A DNA stretch of 64,000 nt. It comes from Pyxidicoccus xibeiensis (GTDB lineage Bacteria > Myxococcota > Myxococcia > Myxococcales > Myxococcaceae). The stretch covers positions 283,670 to 347,669 of the forward strand of contig NZ_JAJVKV010000011.1 of assembly GCF_024198175.1 (NCBI RefSeq), read 5' to 3'. Position 1 is the first letter of the stretch, and each line of letters opens with the position of its first letter. The position numbers and the translations under genes were made by a program. A model generated the notes under the pieces. The model was not told the DNA's origin and ran no database searches. It was given only the letters and a program-made list of their open reading frames with translations. This document shows positions 18,198 through 26,880 of this stretch, piece by piece.

Positions 18198-18277
18198 GAC
18201 AACACATGACCAACATTCAGTAGATGCATCAACCCCCCGCGCGGAGGATGGCGCTCCCACAGTGTGAGGAGGACCCC
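18198..18277. promoter_or_regulatory. Divergent control region, lysR / ACAD operon
   Basis: These 80 nt separate the two divergent start codons and must hold both promoters and the LysR operator. The stretch near 18200-18225 is A/T-richer than its surroundings and is the best place for a T-N11-A type site, but no exact dyad can be claimed. GTGTGAGGAGGACC just before 18278 is a strong SD for the acyl-CoA dehydrogenase. Confidence 0.5.
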
Positions 18278-19513
18278 ATGGACTTCGAGCCGAGCGCCAG
18301 AACCAAGGACTACCTGGAGCGCATCAAGCGGTTCATGCGCGAGCACATCGAGCCGGTGGAGCCTCGCTACCAGGAGGAGGTCCACGCCACCTGCAAGGGC
18401 GGCGACTGGACGACGTGGAAGGTGCCCTCGGTGATGGTGGAGCTGAAGGCCCGCGCGAAGGCGGAAGGGCTGTGGAACCTCTTCCTCCCCGACGAGAAGC
18501 TCGGCGCCGGCCTCAGCGTGCTCGAGTACGCGCCCCTCGCCGAGGAGATGGGCCGCAGCTTCATGGCCCCCGAGGTCTTCAACTGCAGCGCCCCGGACAC
18601 CGGCAACATGGAGGTGCTCACGAAGTACGGCTCCAAGGAGCAGCAGGAGCGCTGGCTCAAGCCGCTGCTGGCCGGTGAAATCCGCTCGGTCTTCTGCATG
18701 ACGGAGCCCGAGGTGGCCTCCTCGGACGCCACCAACATGCAGGCCACGGCCGTCGTCGACGGGAAGGACATCATCCTCAACGGCAGCAAGTGGTGGTCCA
18801 GCGGCCTGGGACACCCGAACGCGAAGGTCATCATCTTCATGGCCCGCACGCCCGACACCGGGGGCGACCGCCACCACCAGCACTCCATGGTCCTGGTGCC
18901 CACGGACGCGCCCGGGGTGAGCATCCGCCGGATGCTGCCCGTGTTCGGCGACTACGACGCGCCTCACGGCCACGGCGAGGTGTCCTTCGAGAACGTGCGC
19001 GTGCCGCTCTCCAACATCATCTCCGGCCCAGGCATGGGCTTCGAGATTGCCCAGGGCCGGCTCGGCCCCGGCCGCATCCACCACTGCATGCGCTGCATCG
19101 GCGCGGCGGAGCGGGCGCTGGAGCTGATGATTGACCGGGGCATGAAGCGCACCGCCTTCGGCAAGCAGCTGCTCAACCTGGGCGGCAACCGTGAGCGCGT
19201 CGCCGAGGCGCGCGTGGCCATCGACCAGGCGCGGCTCCTGACGCTCTACGCCGCCTGGAAGATGGACGAGGTCGGCGCCCTGGGGGCGATGACCGAGATT
19301 TCCGCCATCAAGGTCGCCGCGCCCAGCGTGCTCCAGAAGGTGGTGGACGACGCCATCCAGATTCACGGCGGCGCGGGCGTGTCCCAGGACACGATGCTGT
19401 CGGGCTTCTTCGCCCAGGCGCGCACCCTGCGCCTCGCGGACGGCCCGGACGAGGTGCACAAGGGGCTCATCGCCCGTATCGAGCTGTCCAAGCGCGGCTT
19501 CTCCCGGAGCTGA
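18278..19513 (+). CDS. Acyl-CoA dehydrogenase, ACAD10/11 type
   Basis: 411 residues with ATG at 18278 after GGAGGACCCC. The ORF is open upstream to 18224 but the SD decides the start. FAD- and acyl-CoA-binding regions are visible: FCMTEPEVASSDATN, the GSKWWSSGLGHPNAK strand and the C-terminal IHGGAGVSQDTMLSGFFAQARTLRLADGPDEVH segment (not quoted contiguously beyond its core IHGGAGVSQDT). The sequence style matches the dehydrogenase half of ACAD10/ACAD11, which in animals is fused to an APH-like kinase; that kinase is encoded two genes downstream here. It is the first gene of a five-gene operon. Confidence 0.92.
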   Translation: MDFEPSARTKDYLERIKRFMREHIEPVEPRYQEEVHATCKGGDWTTWKVPSVMVELKARAKAEGLWNLFLPDEKLGAGLSVLEYAPLAEEMGRSFMAPEVFNCSAPDTGNMEVLTKYGSKEQQERWLKPLLAGEIRSVFCMTEPEVASSDATNMQATAVVDGKDIILNGSKWWSSGLGHPNAKVIIFMARTPDTGGDRHHQHSMVLVPTDAPGVSIRRMLPVFGDYDAPHGHGEVSFENVRVPLSNIISGPGMGFEIAQGRLGPGRIHHCMRCIGAAERALELMIDRGMKRTAFGKQLLNLGGNRERVAEARVAIDQARLLTLYAAWKMDEVGALGAMTEISAIKVAAPSVLQKVVDDAIQIHGGAGVSQDTMLSGFFAQARTLRLADGPDEVHKGLIARIELSKRGFSRS

Positions 19514-19516
19514 CCC

Positions 19517-20341
19517 ATGGCCGGCCAACGCATCTTCATCACCGGCGGCGCCAGCGGGCTCGGCAAGGCCCTGGCCCTGCGCTTCGCCCGCGCGGGCTGG
19601 AAGGTCTGCATCGCCGACCTCAATGACGCGCGGGGCGCGGAGACGCTGAAGGAGCTGTCCGCCCTGGGCCCGGACGCGCACTACCTGCGCTGCGACGTGA
19701 CGCGTGAGGAGGAGCTGGTCTCCGCCGCCGAAGCGCTCACCGCGCGCTGGGGTGGCGTGGACGTGGTGGTGAACAACGCGGGCGTGGCCCAGGCGGGCGC
19801 CATCGAGGACGTGTCCATCGACAACTGGCGGTGGATCATCGACATCAACCTGCTGGGCGTGGTGCGCGGCTGCAAGGTGTTCACCCCGCTCTTCAAGAAG
19901 CAGGGCCACGGCCACTTCGTCAACGTCGCCTCCATGGCGGGCCTGCTCGATGTGCCCCTCATGAGCAGCTACAACGCGACGAAGGCGGCCGTCGTCTCCC
20001 TGTCGGAGACGCTGCAGAACGAGCTGGCGGACGCCCGCATCCACGTCAGCGTCGTCTGTCCGTCCTTCTTCAAGACGAACCTGACCGACTCGCTGCGCAC
20101 CACGGACCCGACGATGGGCGCCACCATGGCGCGGCTGCTGGAGAAGTCGCCCATCACCGCGGACGACATCGCCAACGACGTCTTCCGCGCGGTGGAGCGG
20201 CGGGAGTTCTACATCCTGCCGCACGAGGAGGGCCGCAAGGCCTGGCTGATGAAGCGCTTCCTGCCGCGCGAGGTCTACGCGAAAGTGATGCGCAAGCGCA
20301 CCGCCCGGATGCGTCCTCGCACCGGCCCGACACCCGCCTGA
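19517..20341 (+). CDS. Short-chain dehydrogenase/reductase
   Basis: 274 residues, 3 nt after the dehydrogenase stop. The cofactor motif is TGGASGLGKALA. The NNAG strand is present (VVVNNAGVAQAG), and the catalytic Ser-Tyr-Lys set appears as VASMAGLLDVPLMSSYNATK. A basic C-terminal tail (KVMRKRTARMRPRTGPTPA) follows. In the operon context it may interconvert a keto- and hydroxy-acyl-CoA, as LvaD does in levulinate catabolism. That role is inference. Confidence 0.92.
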   Translation: MAGQRIFITGGASGLGKALALRFARAGWKVCIADLNDARGAETLKELSALGPDAHYLRCDVTREEELVSAAEALTARWGGVDVVVNNAGVAQAGAIEDVSIDNWRWIIDINLLGVVRGCKVFTPLFKKQGHGHFVNVASMAGLLDVPLMSSYNATKAAVVSLSETLQNELADARIHVSVVCPSFFKTNLTDSLRTTDPTMGATMARLLEKSPITADDIANDVFRAVERREFYILPHEEGRKAWLMKRFLPREVYAKVMRKRTARMRPRTGPTPA

Positions 20342-20356
20342 GGGAGGTCGTCCCCC

Positions 20357-21457
20357 ATGACAGCCGCCGCAGCAGCTGCCGCCCCTACCGCCGCCCCCAT
20401 CGACCCGTCCGGCGCCGTGCGCCCGGGCGAGGAGCTGAACGTCCCCGCCGTCGATGCCTGGCTCAAGGCCCTGGTGCCCGCGCTGCAGGGCACGCCGGAA
20501 ATCACCCAGTACTCCGGGGGCGCCTCGAACTGGACGTACCGGCTGAAGTACCCGAACCGGGACCTCATCCTGCGCCGGCCTCCGGCGGGCACGAAGGCCA
20601 AGTCGGCGCACGACATGGCCCGCGAGTTCAAGGTGCAGCAGGCGCTCAAGCCCGTGTACCCGGCCGTGCCGGACATGGTCGGCCTGTGCCAGGACCCGTC
20701 GGTCATTGGCACGGACTTCTACGTGATGGAGCGCATCGAGGGCATCATCCCTCGCAAGCACATGCCCCGGGGGCTCACCCTCGACAAGGCGCGCACGCGG
20801 CAGCTGTGCCTCAACGTCATCGACAAGCTGGTGGAGCTGCACTCCGTGGACGCCCAGGCCGTGGGGCTGACCTCGCTGGGCAAGGGGCCGGGCTACCCGA
20901 AGCGGCAGATTGAGGGCTGGTCGGACCGGTACGAGAAGGCGCGCACCTGGAACGTGCTCGGCTTCAAGTACGTGCGCGACTGGCTCAAGGCGAACACGCC
21001 AGCGGACGTCGCCACCTGCATCATCCACAACGACTGGCGCTTCGACAACGTGGTGCTCGACTCGAACGACCCCACCCGTGTCATCGGCGTGCTCGACTGG
21101 GAGATGGCCACGCTGGGCGACCCGCTGATGGACCTGGGCAACGCGCTGGCCTACTGGATTGAAGCCGACGACAACTTCATGATGCAGGCGACGCGCCGGC
21201 AGCCCACGCACCTGCCCGGCATGCTCCGGCGCCAGGAGGTCGTCGAGTACTACCTCGACCGGATGAAGCTGAAGACGGACAACTGGACCTTCTACGAGGT
21301 CTACGGAATCTTCCGCCTCGCGGTCATCATCCAGCAGATCTACTACCGCTATCACCACAAGCAGACGCGCAACCCGGCGTTCAAGAACTTCTGGGTCCTG
21401 GCGAACTACCTCGGCCTGCGCTGCGAGCGGCTCGTCCGGACGAAGGGGAGGCGCTGA
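20357..21457 (+). CDS. APH-family phosphotransferase, LvaA/ACAD11-kinase-like
   Basis: 366 residues with aminoglycoside-phosphotransferase/choline-kinase fold. The Brenner motif is IIHNDWRFDNVVLD and the metal-binding Asp sits in VIGVLDWEMATLGDP. An N-terminal glycine strand (YSGGASNWTYRLKYP) and the LILRRPP Lys/Arg region replace the usual nucleotide loop. Families next to acyl-CoA dehydrogenases phosphorylate the 4-hydroxyl of hydroxyacyl-CoA rather than antibiotics. The N-terminal about 25 residues are Ala/Pro-rich. Its stop shares one base with the next gene's ATG, consistent with coupling. Confidence 0.9.
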   Translation: MTAAAAAAAPTAAPIDPSGAVRPGEELNVPAVDAWLKALVPALQGTPEITQYSGGASNWTYRLKYPNRDLILRRPPAGTKAKSAHDMAREFKVQQALKPVYPAVPDMVGLCQDPSVIGTDFYVMERIEGIIPRKHMPRGLTLDKARTRQLCLNVIDKLVELHSVDAQAVGLTSLGKGPGYPKRQIEGWSDRYEKARTWNVLGFKYVRDWLKANTPADVATCIIHNDWRFDNVVLDSNDPTRVIGVLDWEMATLGDPLMDLGNALAYWIEADDNFMMQATRRQPTHLPGMLRRQEVVEYYLDRMKLKTDNWTFYEVYGIFRLAVIIQQIYYRYHHKQTRNPAFKNFWVLANYLGLRCERLVRTKGRR

Positions 21458-22149
21458 TGGGTGTCGTGTACCTCGTCCGCCACGGGCAGGCCTCGTTCGG
21501 GGCCGCGGACTATGACCAGCTGTCGGAGACGGGCATCGCGCAGTCGCGCGTGCTCGGGGAGACGCTGCGGCCGAGGCTGCCGCGCGTGGACGCGGTGGTC
21601 ACCGGCACGCTGGTGCGCCACCGGCAGACCGCCGATGCGTGCCTGGCGGCGCTGGGGCTGCCCCTTCCGCCCCGGCGCGCGGCGGCGTTCGATGAGTTCG
21701 ACATGGACGAGCTCATCGTCCGCCACGCGCCGCGCTACGAAGACCGCACGCTGCTCATGCAGGACATCGCCGGAGCGCCCGAGCCGCGCCGTGCGTTCCA
21801 GGAGCTGTTCACGGAGGCCGTGGCGCGCTGGGTCAGCGGACGGTACGACGACGAGTACCACGAGTCGTGGCCCGCCTTCCGCGACCGGTGCATCCAGGGG
21901 CTGGACGCGCTGATTCGCGAGCTGGGCGCCTCGAAGAGCGCGCTGGTGTTCACCTCGGGAGGGCCCATCACCGCCATCTGCCAGGACCTGCTGCGGATTC
22001 CCGACGAGCACGCCTTCCGCCTGAACACGGCCCTGGCCAACTGCGGCGTCACCAAGGTCGTCTACAGCGAGCGGAGCCGGTTCCTGTCCACGCTCAACGA
22101 CCACGGCCACTTCGAGGGCGCGCAGCGCGCGCTGCTCACCTACCGCTGA
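21457..22149 (+). CDS. Histidine phosphatase family protein
   Basis: 230 residues starting MGVVYLVRHGQASFGAADYD. The phosphate-accepting RHG motif is at the N-terminus and later Arg/His residues fit the branch-2-like phosphoglycerate-mutase fold (VVTGTLVRHRQTAD, and VFTSGGPITAI near the end in place of a canonical GHG). It overlaps the kinase stop codon by one base. In this operon it could reverse or edit the kinase product, but the substrate is unknown. Confidence 0.88.
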   Translation: MGVVYLVRHGQASFGAADYDQLSETGIAQSRVLGETLRPRLPRVDAVVTGTLVRHRQTADACLAALGLPLPPRRAAAFDEFDMDELIVRHAPRYEDRTLLMQDIAGAPEPRRAFQELFTEAVARWVSGRYDDEYHESWPAFRDRCIQGLDALIRELGASKSALVFTSGGPITAICQDLLRIPDEHAFRLNTALANCGVTKVVYSERSRFLSTLNDHGHFEGAQRALLTYR

Positions 22150-22160
22150 GGGCTGCCTCC

Positions 22161-22907
22161 ATGCGAAAGAACATCCTGATTACGGGCGCCAGCTCGGGCC
22201 TCGGCGAAGGCATGGCGAGGGAGTTCGCCGCCCTGGGGCGCAACCTCGCGCTGTGCGCGCGCCGCACCGAGCGCCTGGACACCCTGAAGGCCGAGCTGCT
22301 GGCGAAGCACCCGGGCATCCAGATTTCCGTCCGGGCGCTGGACGTGAATGACCACGCGCAGGTGTTCAGCGTGTTCGACGCCTTCGCGCAGGAGCACGGG
22401 AGCCTGGACCGCATCATCGTCAACGCGGGCGTCGGGGTGGGCAAGCGCATCGGCACGGGGAACTTCGCCACCAACGTGCAGACGGCGCAGACGAACTTCG
22501 TCGCCGCGCTCGCGCAGTGCGAGGCGGCCGTGGGCATCCTCCGCAAGCAGGGCCAGGGGCACCTGGTGACCATCTCCTCGATGAGCGCCTTCCGGGGGCT
22601 GCCCCGCCACCTCACGGCCTACGCGGCCACGAAGGCGGGACTGGCCACGCTGACCGAGGGCATCCGCGCGGAGCTGCTCGGCACGAAAATCAAGGTCAGC
22701 ACCCTCTACCCCGGCTACATCCACACGGAGCTGAACGCGGGCGCGAAGAACCTGCCGTTCGCCGTGGACTCGGCCACCGGCTCGCGGGCGATGGTGAAGG
22801 CAATCGAACGCGAGCCGGTGAAGGCCTATGTCCCCGGCTGGCCGTGGGCGGCGGTGGGCTTCCTGCTGCGCAACCTCCCGCTCAAGCTCGTGGCGAAGAT
22901 GTCCTGA
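22161..22907 (+). CDS. Short-chain dehydrogenase/reductase
   Basis: 248 residues with ATG at 22161, 11 nt after the phosphatase stop. TGASSGLGEGMA is the cofactor loop, VNAGVGVGKRIG the NAG strand, and SSMSAFRGLPRHLTAYAATK carries the catalytic Ser, Tyr and Lys. It is the last gene of the ACAD operon and a second, distinct SDR. The C-terminus (FLLRNLPLKLVAKMS) is hydrophobic and basic, suggesting loose membrane association. Function beyond oxidoreductase is inference. Confidence 0.9.
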   Translation: MRKNILITGASSGLGEGMAREFAALGRNLALCARRTERLDTLKAELLAKHPGIQISVRALDVNDHAQVFSVFDAFAQEHGSLDRIIVNAGVGVGKRIGTGNFATNVQTAQTNFVAALAQCEAAVGILRKQGQGHLVTISSMSAFRGLPRHLTAYAATKAGLATLTEGIRAELLGTKIKVSTLYPGYIHTELNAGAKNLPFAVDSATGSRAMVKAIEREPVKAYVPGWPWAAVGFLLRNLPLKLVAKMS

Positions 22908-22975
22908 GCGGGCTGTTCGGGTGCTCTGGCTGGCCCCGCACGTGAGGGACCGGCTAGCTTGCGTGGCTTCTCCCC

Positions 22976-24265
22976 ATGGAAAGCCCTCTGCCTCCCTCCG
23001 TACAGTCCACCGCAGCGGCCCCTCCGGACCGCGCCGGGCTGTTCGCGCGCTTCGGTCCCGGCATCCTCGTGGCCGCCACCGGTGTCGGAGCGGGAGACCT
23101 GCTCACCGCCAGCCTGGGTGGCTCGGCGGTGGGCGTGTCCATCCTCTGGGCCGCCATCGTCGGCTCGGTGCTGAAGGGCTTCCTCAATGAGGGCATCGCC
23201 CGCTGGCAGCTCGCCACCGGCACCACGGTGCTGGAGGGCTGGGCGCGGTTCGGCGCGGGCCTGCGCTACCTGTTCCTCATCTACCTGCTGGGGTGGAGCT
23301 TCTTCACCGGCGGCGCCCTCATCTCCGCGTGCGGAGCGGCCGGTGACGCGCTCTGGCCCCTGAGCACGGACGCGGACACGTCGCGGCGCCTCTGGGGCGT
23401 GCTGCACTCGCTGGTGGGCCTGGGCCTGGTGTGGTTCGGCGGCTTCCGCCTGTTCGAGAAGCTGATGGCCGCCTGCATCGGCCTCATGTTCTTCGGCGTC
23501 ATCTTCACCGCCGTGGCCTCGGGTCCGGACTGGGGCGCCGCGGCGCGAGGCCTCGTCATCCCCTCCATCCCCCGAGGCGGCACGGGCTGGGTGCTGGGCC
23601 TGCTGGGCGGCGTGGGCGGGACAGTGACCATGCTCTCCTATGGCTACTGGATTCGCCTGAAGGGCCGCGAGGGCCCCCGGTGGCTGCGGACCTGTCAGGC
23701 CGACCTCGCCGTGGGCTACTCGCTGACGGCGATGTTCGGCATGGCCATGGTGCTCATCGGCTCCACGCTGCAACTGGAGGGCTCCGGGCTGAAGGTGGCG
23801 AACCTCCTGGCGCAGCGGCTGGGCGAGGTCATCGGCCCGGCCGGGTACTGGCTCTTCCTGTGGGGCTTCTGGGCCGCCGTCTTCTCCAGCCTCCTGGGGG
23901 TCTGGGAGGGGGTCCCCTACCTCTTCGCGGACTTCCTCCGCATCCACCGGAAGCAGCCCACGCCCCAGGTCGAGCTCAGGAGCACCCGGGCCTGGCGCCT
24001 GTACCTCGTGGCGCTGGCCCTGGTGCCCCTGCCCATGCTGTGGGTGCCGCTCAAGAATGCGCAGCTCGCCTACGCGGTGGTGGGCGCGCTGTTCATGCCG
24101 ATGCTCGCGGCGACGCTGCTCTGGATGAACAACCGGCGCGACTGGGTCGGGGAGCTGCGTGGCGGCTGGCTCGTCAACGCCGCGCTCGTCGCCACGCTGC
24201 TCCTCTTCCTCGGGGTCGGGCTCGAGGAAGCGCTCGACGCACTCCGCAAGCTGCGCGGGCCGTGA
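22976..24265 (+). CDS. Nramp-family transporter with altered metal-site motifs
   Basis: 429 residues with about 11 transmembrane helices. TM1 reads GPGILVAATGVGAGDLLTAS, so the family's DPGN motif is replaced by GAGD (Asp41). TM6 reads GTVTMLSYGYWIRLKGREGP, where classical Nramps have an MPH motif. The family carries divalent metals (Mn, Fe) with protons, and relatives with altered sites can carry Mg or other cargo, so I would not assign manganese. It is monocistronic and tail-to-tail with the secreted protein gene 14 nt away. Confidence 0.85.
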   Translation: MESPLPPSVQSTAAAPPDRAGLFARFGPGILVAATGVGAGDLLTASLGGSAVGVSILWAAIVGSVLKGFLNEGIARWQLATGTTVLEGWARFGAGLRYLFLIYLLGWSFFTGGALISACGAAGDALWPLSTDADTSRRLWGVLHSLVGLGLVWFGGFRLFEKLMAACIGLMFFGVIFTAVASGPDWGAAARGLVIPSIPRGGTGWVLGLLGGVGGTVTMLSYGYWIRLKGREGPRWLRTCQADLAVGYSLTAMFGMAMVLIGSTLQLEGSGLKVANLLAQRLGEVIGPAGYWLFLWGFWAAVFSSLLGVWEGVPYLFADFLRIHRKQPTPQVELRSTRAWRLYLVALALVPLPMLWVPLKNAQLAYAVVGALFMPMLAATLLWMNNRRDWVGELRGGWLVNAALVATLLLFLGVGLEEALDALRKLRGP

Positions 24266-24279
24266 GGCCAGAGGCGTGC

Positions 24280-24858
24280 CTAGGTGGGGTCCGACATCTT
24301 CTCGAACTGGAAGACGTAGAGCGCAGGAGTGGGGGAGGCCCCGATGGCCGGCCCCCAGCCGTACATCACGTTGTTCAGGCACACCGGGTTGGTGAGGTAC
24401 CCCGTCACGCCCCAGGTGTTCGAGATGAAGCTCACAGTGCCTGTCGGAGTCACCACGACATCACTCGAGTCCGGGAGGCTGACGGCGAACGGCTGGCCCG
24501 AGACATAACGATCTGAGTAGAGCACCGGCACATACCCGATGGAGGCTCCGAACCGCGTGTCCAGGTTGCCCGTCGCGGAGACGTAGTGCAGGGAGCCCGC
24601 GTTTTGGTAAGTGTGCTTGACGTAGCTGGCCCTGCTGTCCCCCTGCATCGAGACGTACGTGAAGCCCACGTACTTGCTGGCTCCCTGGGCGGCCCAATTG
24701 AAGTACGGCGCCAGGAACGTCTGGCAGTTCGCGTCCGCGGTGCCCGCGGACAGGCACACCATCAGGGCGCACACCCCGACGAGGCTCGAGCGAAGCGTGG
24801 ACAGCGGGCCGGACTCCAGGGTGAAGGTGCTGGCGATTCTCTTCGAAAGCGTGTGCAT
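24280..24858 (-). CDS. Secreted protein of unknown function
   Basis: 192 residues from the ATG at 24858. The longer frame upstream is a Ser/Pro/Arg shadow. The N-terminus has a long Sec signal: a basic start (MHTLSKRIAS), the hydrophobic core LVGVCALMVCLSAGTADA and probable cleavage after ADA before NCQTF. The mature part is rich in Tyr, Ser and Thr with alternating hydrophobic residues, suggesting a small beta-rich secreted protein. Two Cys residues (NCQTF and PVCLNN) could form a disulfide. No family is recognised. It is 122 nt downstream of the AraC-Ogt gene on the same strand. Confidence 0.8.
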   Translation of the reverse strand: MHTLSKRIASTFTLESGPLSTLRSSLVGVCALMVCLSAGTADANCQTFLAPYFNWAAQGASKYVGFTYVSMQGDSRASYVKHTYQNAGSLHYVSATGNLDTRFGASIGYVPVLYSDRYVSGQPFAVSLPDSSDVVVTPTGTVSFISNTWGVTGYLTNPVCLNNVMYGWGPAIGASPTPALYVFQFEKMSDPT

Positions 24859-24980
24859 CGTGGCTCCCTTGTACGGGCGAAGGTGGACTCGTGTCGGGTG
24901 GAGGCCTGGAGTGCTGCGTCCAGGCGCGCCCGACCTGAGTACCCGTAGCAAGCGGAGGGTGATGGAAGCGTGACGGCCCC

Positions 24981-25865
24981 TCAGGCGACTCCGGCTCCAG
25001 CCCCCATGGCCTCGTCGCTGTCGTTCTCCGCGCCGTAGCGCAGCGACTCCCACGCGAGCATCACCTTCTTGCGCGCCGGGCCCCAGCGGTAGTCGCCGAA
25101 GACGCCCGTCTTGCGCAGCACGCGGTGGCAGGGGATGAGCAGCGCCACGGGGTTGTCCCCCACCGCCGAGCCCACCGCGCGCACCGCCTTCGGGTTGCCG
25201 ATGGCCTTCGCGAGGTCCTCGTACGTGGCCACATGGCCTGGGGAGATGCGCAGCAGCGCCTGCCACACCTGCACCTGGAAGGGCGTGCCCTTCACCAGCA
25301 CCGACAGCGGCGTGGGCTCGCGCGGCGGCTGCTCCGGAAAGATGCGCTCCGCCCAGGACGCGGTGGCCTCGCGTGACTCCACGAAGGTGGCGCGGGGCCA
25401 CTGCGCGCGGAGCGAGGCCAGGGCCTCTTCGGCGGACTCCCCGGTGAGGAAGTGCAGGCCGCAGATGCCGCGCTCGCAGGTGGCGATGAGGCAGTCGCCA
25501 AAGGGGGACGGGTGGATGCCGTACCGCACCGTCAGTCCCTCGCCTCCCTGCTTGAACTCCCCCGGCGTCATCGCGGTCAGGGTGATGAAGAGCTCGTGCA
25601 GCCGCCCGCCGCCGGACAGGCCCACGGAATAGGACGTGTCGAGCACGCTGCGCCGCTCGGCCAGCAGGCGCCGGGCCGAGCTGAGCGTGTGGACCTGGAG
25701 GAAGCGCTTCGGGCTGATGCCGGCCCAGCGGGTGAAGAGCCGCTGAAAGTGGAAGGGGCTCAGGCCCACGTGCGCGGCCACGTCATCCAGGGACGGCTGC
25801 TCGAGCGCATGGGTGTCGAGGTAGTGAATCGCCTGCTCGATTCGGGCGTAGTCGCTGGTCGCCAT
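24981..25865 (-). CDS. AraC-type HTH / O6-methylguanine-DNA methyltransferase fusion
   Basis: 294 residues. The N-terminal half (about 1-105) is an AraC-type double HTH (LDDVAAHVGLSPFHFQRLFT). The C-terminal half is an Ogt/Ada methyltransferase with the acceptor Cys in IPCHRVLRKTG, preceded by the Arg-finger strand AVRAVGSAVGDNP. It resembles E. coli Ada but lacks the N-terminal zinc methyl-phosphotriester domain, so how it would sense damage differs. Expected roles are direct repair of alkylated guanine and possibly regulation. It is divergent from the GST gene. Confidence 0.93.
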   Translation of the reverse strand: MATSDYARIEQAIHYLDTHALEQPSLDDVAAHVGLSPFHFQRLFTRWAGISPKRFLQVHTLSSARRLLAERRSVLDTSYSVGLSGGGRLHELFITLTAMTPGEFKQGGEGLTVRYGIHPSPFGDCLIATCERGICGLHFLTGESAEEALASLRAQWPRATFVESREATASWAERIFPEQPPREPTPLSVLVKGTPFQVQVWQALLRISPGHVATYEDLAKAIGNPKAVRAVGSAVGDNPVALLIPCHRVLRKTGVFGDYRWGPARKKVMLAWESLRYGAENDSDEAMGAGAGVA

Positions 25866-26025
25866 GCCACGGCTCCTTGGAAGAGGTCGCTCCTGGCCTC
25901 AGGTATGGCCGCCAGGGTGCCCGCGAACAACCCGGTTCTTGCGGAGGGAAGGCCGCAAGCATCGGGTCGTCCACCCGGGCCGGGCTCCCTACCCTGCCTC
26001 GCATCCCTCATCTCGGAGCCCCGCG

Positions 26026-26667
26026 ATGCGCCTCTACGACTATCTCCCTTCCGCCAATGGCTACAAGGTCCGCCTGCTGCTGTCCTGGCTCGACCGCGCC
26101 TATGAGCTGGTGCCGGTGGACATCTTCGCCGGCGAGAGCCACACCGAGGACTTCCTGCGTCACAAGAACCCCGACGGCCGCATCCCCGTGCTCGAGCCCG
26201 AGCCGGGCCGCTTCCTCGCGGAGTCCAACGCCATCCTCCTCTACCTCGCGGAGGGCACGCCGCTGCTCCCCCAGGACGCCTTCGAGCGCGCCCAGGTGCA
26301 TCAGTGGCTCTTCTTCGAGCAGAACAGCCTGGAGCCCAACGTGGGCACCGTGCGCTTCTGGCACCTCACGGGCCGGGCCCCGCTCCATCCGGAGACGTTC
26401 CGCCTGCGCATGGCGCGGGGCCATGAGGCGCTCGCCGTCCTGGAGCGCCACCTGAAGGGGCGCACCTTCCTCGTGGGTGGAGGCCCCACCGTCGCGGACA
26501 TCGCGCTGTATGCGTACACGCACGTCGCGCCCGAGGGCGGCTTCGACCTGGGGCGCTACCCGGCCGTCGCCGCCTGGCTGGCGCGAGTGAAGGCCCTGCC
26601 CGGCCACATCGGTGCGCTGCCGCCTTACACCGCCAACGCGCACGTCGTCGTCGCGCCGGCGGCGTGA
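26026..26667 (+). CDS. Glutathione S-transferase family protein
   Basis: 213 residues from the ATG at 26026; the upstream frame extension overlaps the divergent gene's promoter. The thioredoxin-like N-terminal domain (MRLYDYLPSANGYKVRLLLS) has the catalytic Ser/Asn position, the cis-Pro is in DGRIPVLE and the GSH gamma-Glu-binding pair is FLAESNAIL. A helical C-terminal domain follows. It is divergent from the alkylation-repair gene with 160 nt between. Substrate unknown. Confidence 0.93.
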   Translation: MRLYDYLPSANGYKVRLLLSWLDRAYELVPVDIFAGESHTEDFLRHKNPDGRIPVLEPEPGRFLAESNAILLYLAEGTPLLPQDAFERAQVHQWLFFEQNSLEPNVGTVRFWHLTGRAPLHPETFRLRMARGHEALAVLERHLKGRTFLVGGGPTVADIALYAYTHVAPEGGFDLGRYPAVAAWLARVKALPGHIGALPPYTANAHVVVAPAA

Positions 26668-26709
26668 GACGGGCAGCCCGGGCGCTGAACGCCGGCACGG
26701 ACACGCGGC

Positions 26710-26738
26710 TTGACTGGCGGGAGGCACGGGACTATCCG
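26710..26738 (+). promoter_or_regulatory. Sigma-70-like promoter of metX leader
   Basis: TTGACT (26710-26715) and TATCCG (26733-26738) are separated by exactly 17 nt. The -35 is strong and the -10 is partial. The predicted start near 26745 would leave a leader of about 190 nt before the metX-like ATG. Confidence 0.5.
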
Positions 26739-26767
26739 TAGCGGCGAATGACGCACTTCTGCTCCAT

Positions 26768-26880
26768 GTGTCGAATGTCGATGCCGGGTGGGCTCCAGCC
26801 CGCCAGCGTCGGCTGACGTCCGTCTGTCCGACACTGACGAGCCACCGGAGCCCACCCACCCGCGAGGGTTGGTGGGCTTC
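26768..26880 (+). ncRNA. Candidate cis-regulatory leader (attenuator/riboswitch-like) upstream of metX
   Basis: Several helices can form. An enclosing P1 pairs GTGTCG (26768-26773) with CGACAC (26829-26834). Inside it, GGTGGGC (26787-26793) pairs with GCCCGCC (26798-26804), and CAGC with GCTG (26804-26815) is an overlapping small stem. Downstream, a 14-bp stem with one mismatch and a GCGA tetraloop spans 26847-26880. GGGTGGGCTCC (26786-26796) is also perfectly complementary over 11 nt to GGAGCCCACCC (26847-26857), so an alternative helix would break both the inner hairpin and the downstream one. This is typical switch logic. No known riboswitch consensus was recognised and no U-tract follows. 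Confidence 0.5.

Noticed and set aside
18194..21358. 1054-residue minus-strand frame across the ACAD operon
   Set aside because: Antisense to three genes with clear family motifs; the composition is that of a shadow frame.
20357..21457. Aminoglycoside resistance gene
   Set aside because: The fold is APH-like, but the operon partners (ACAD, SDRs) fit an acyl-CoA-directed kinase.
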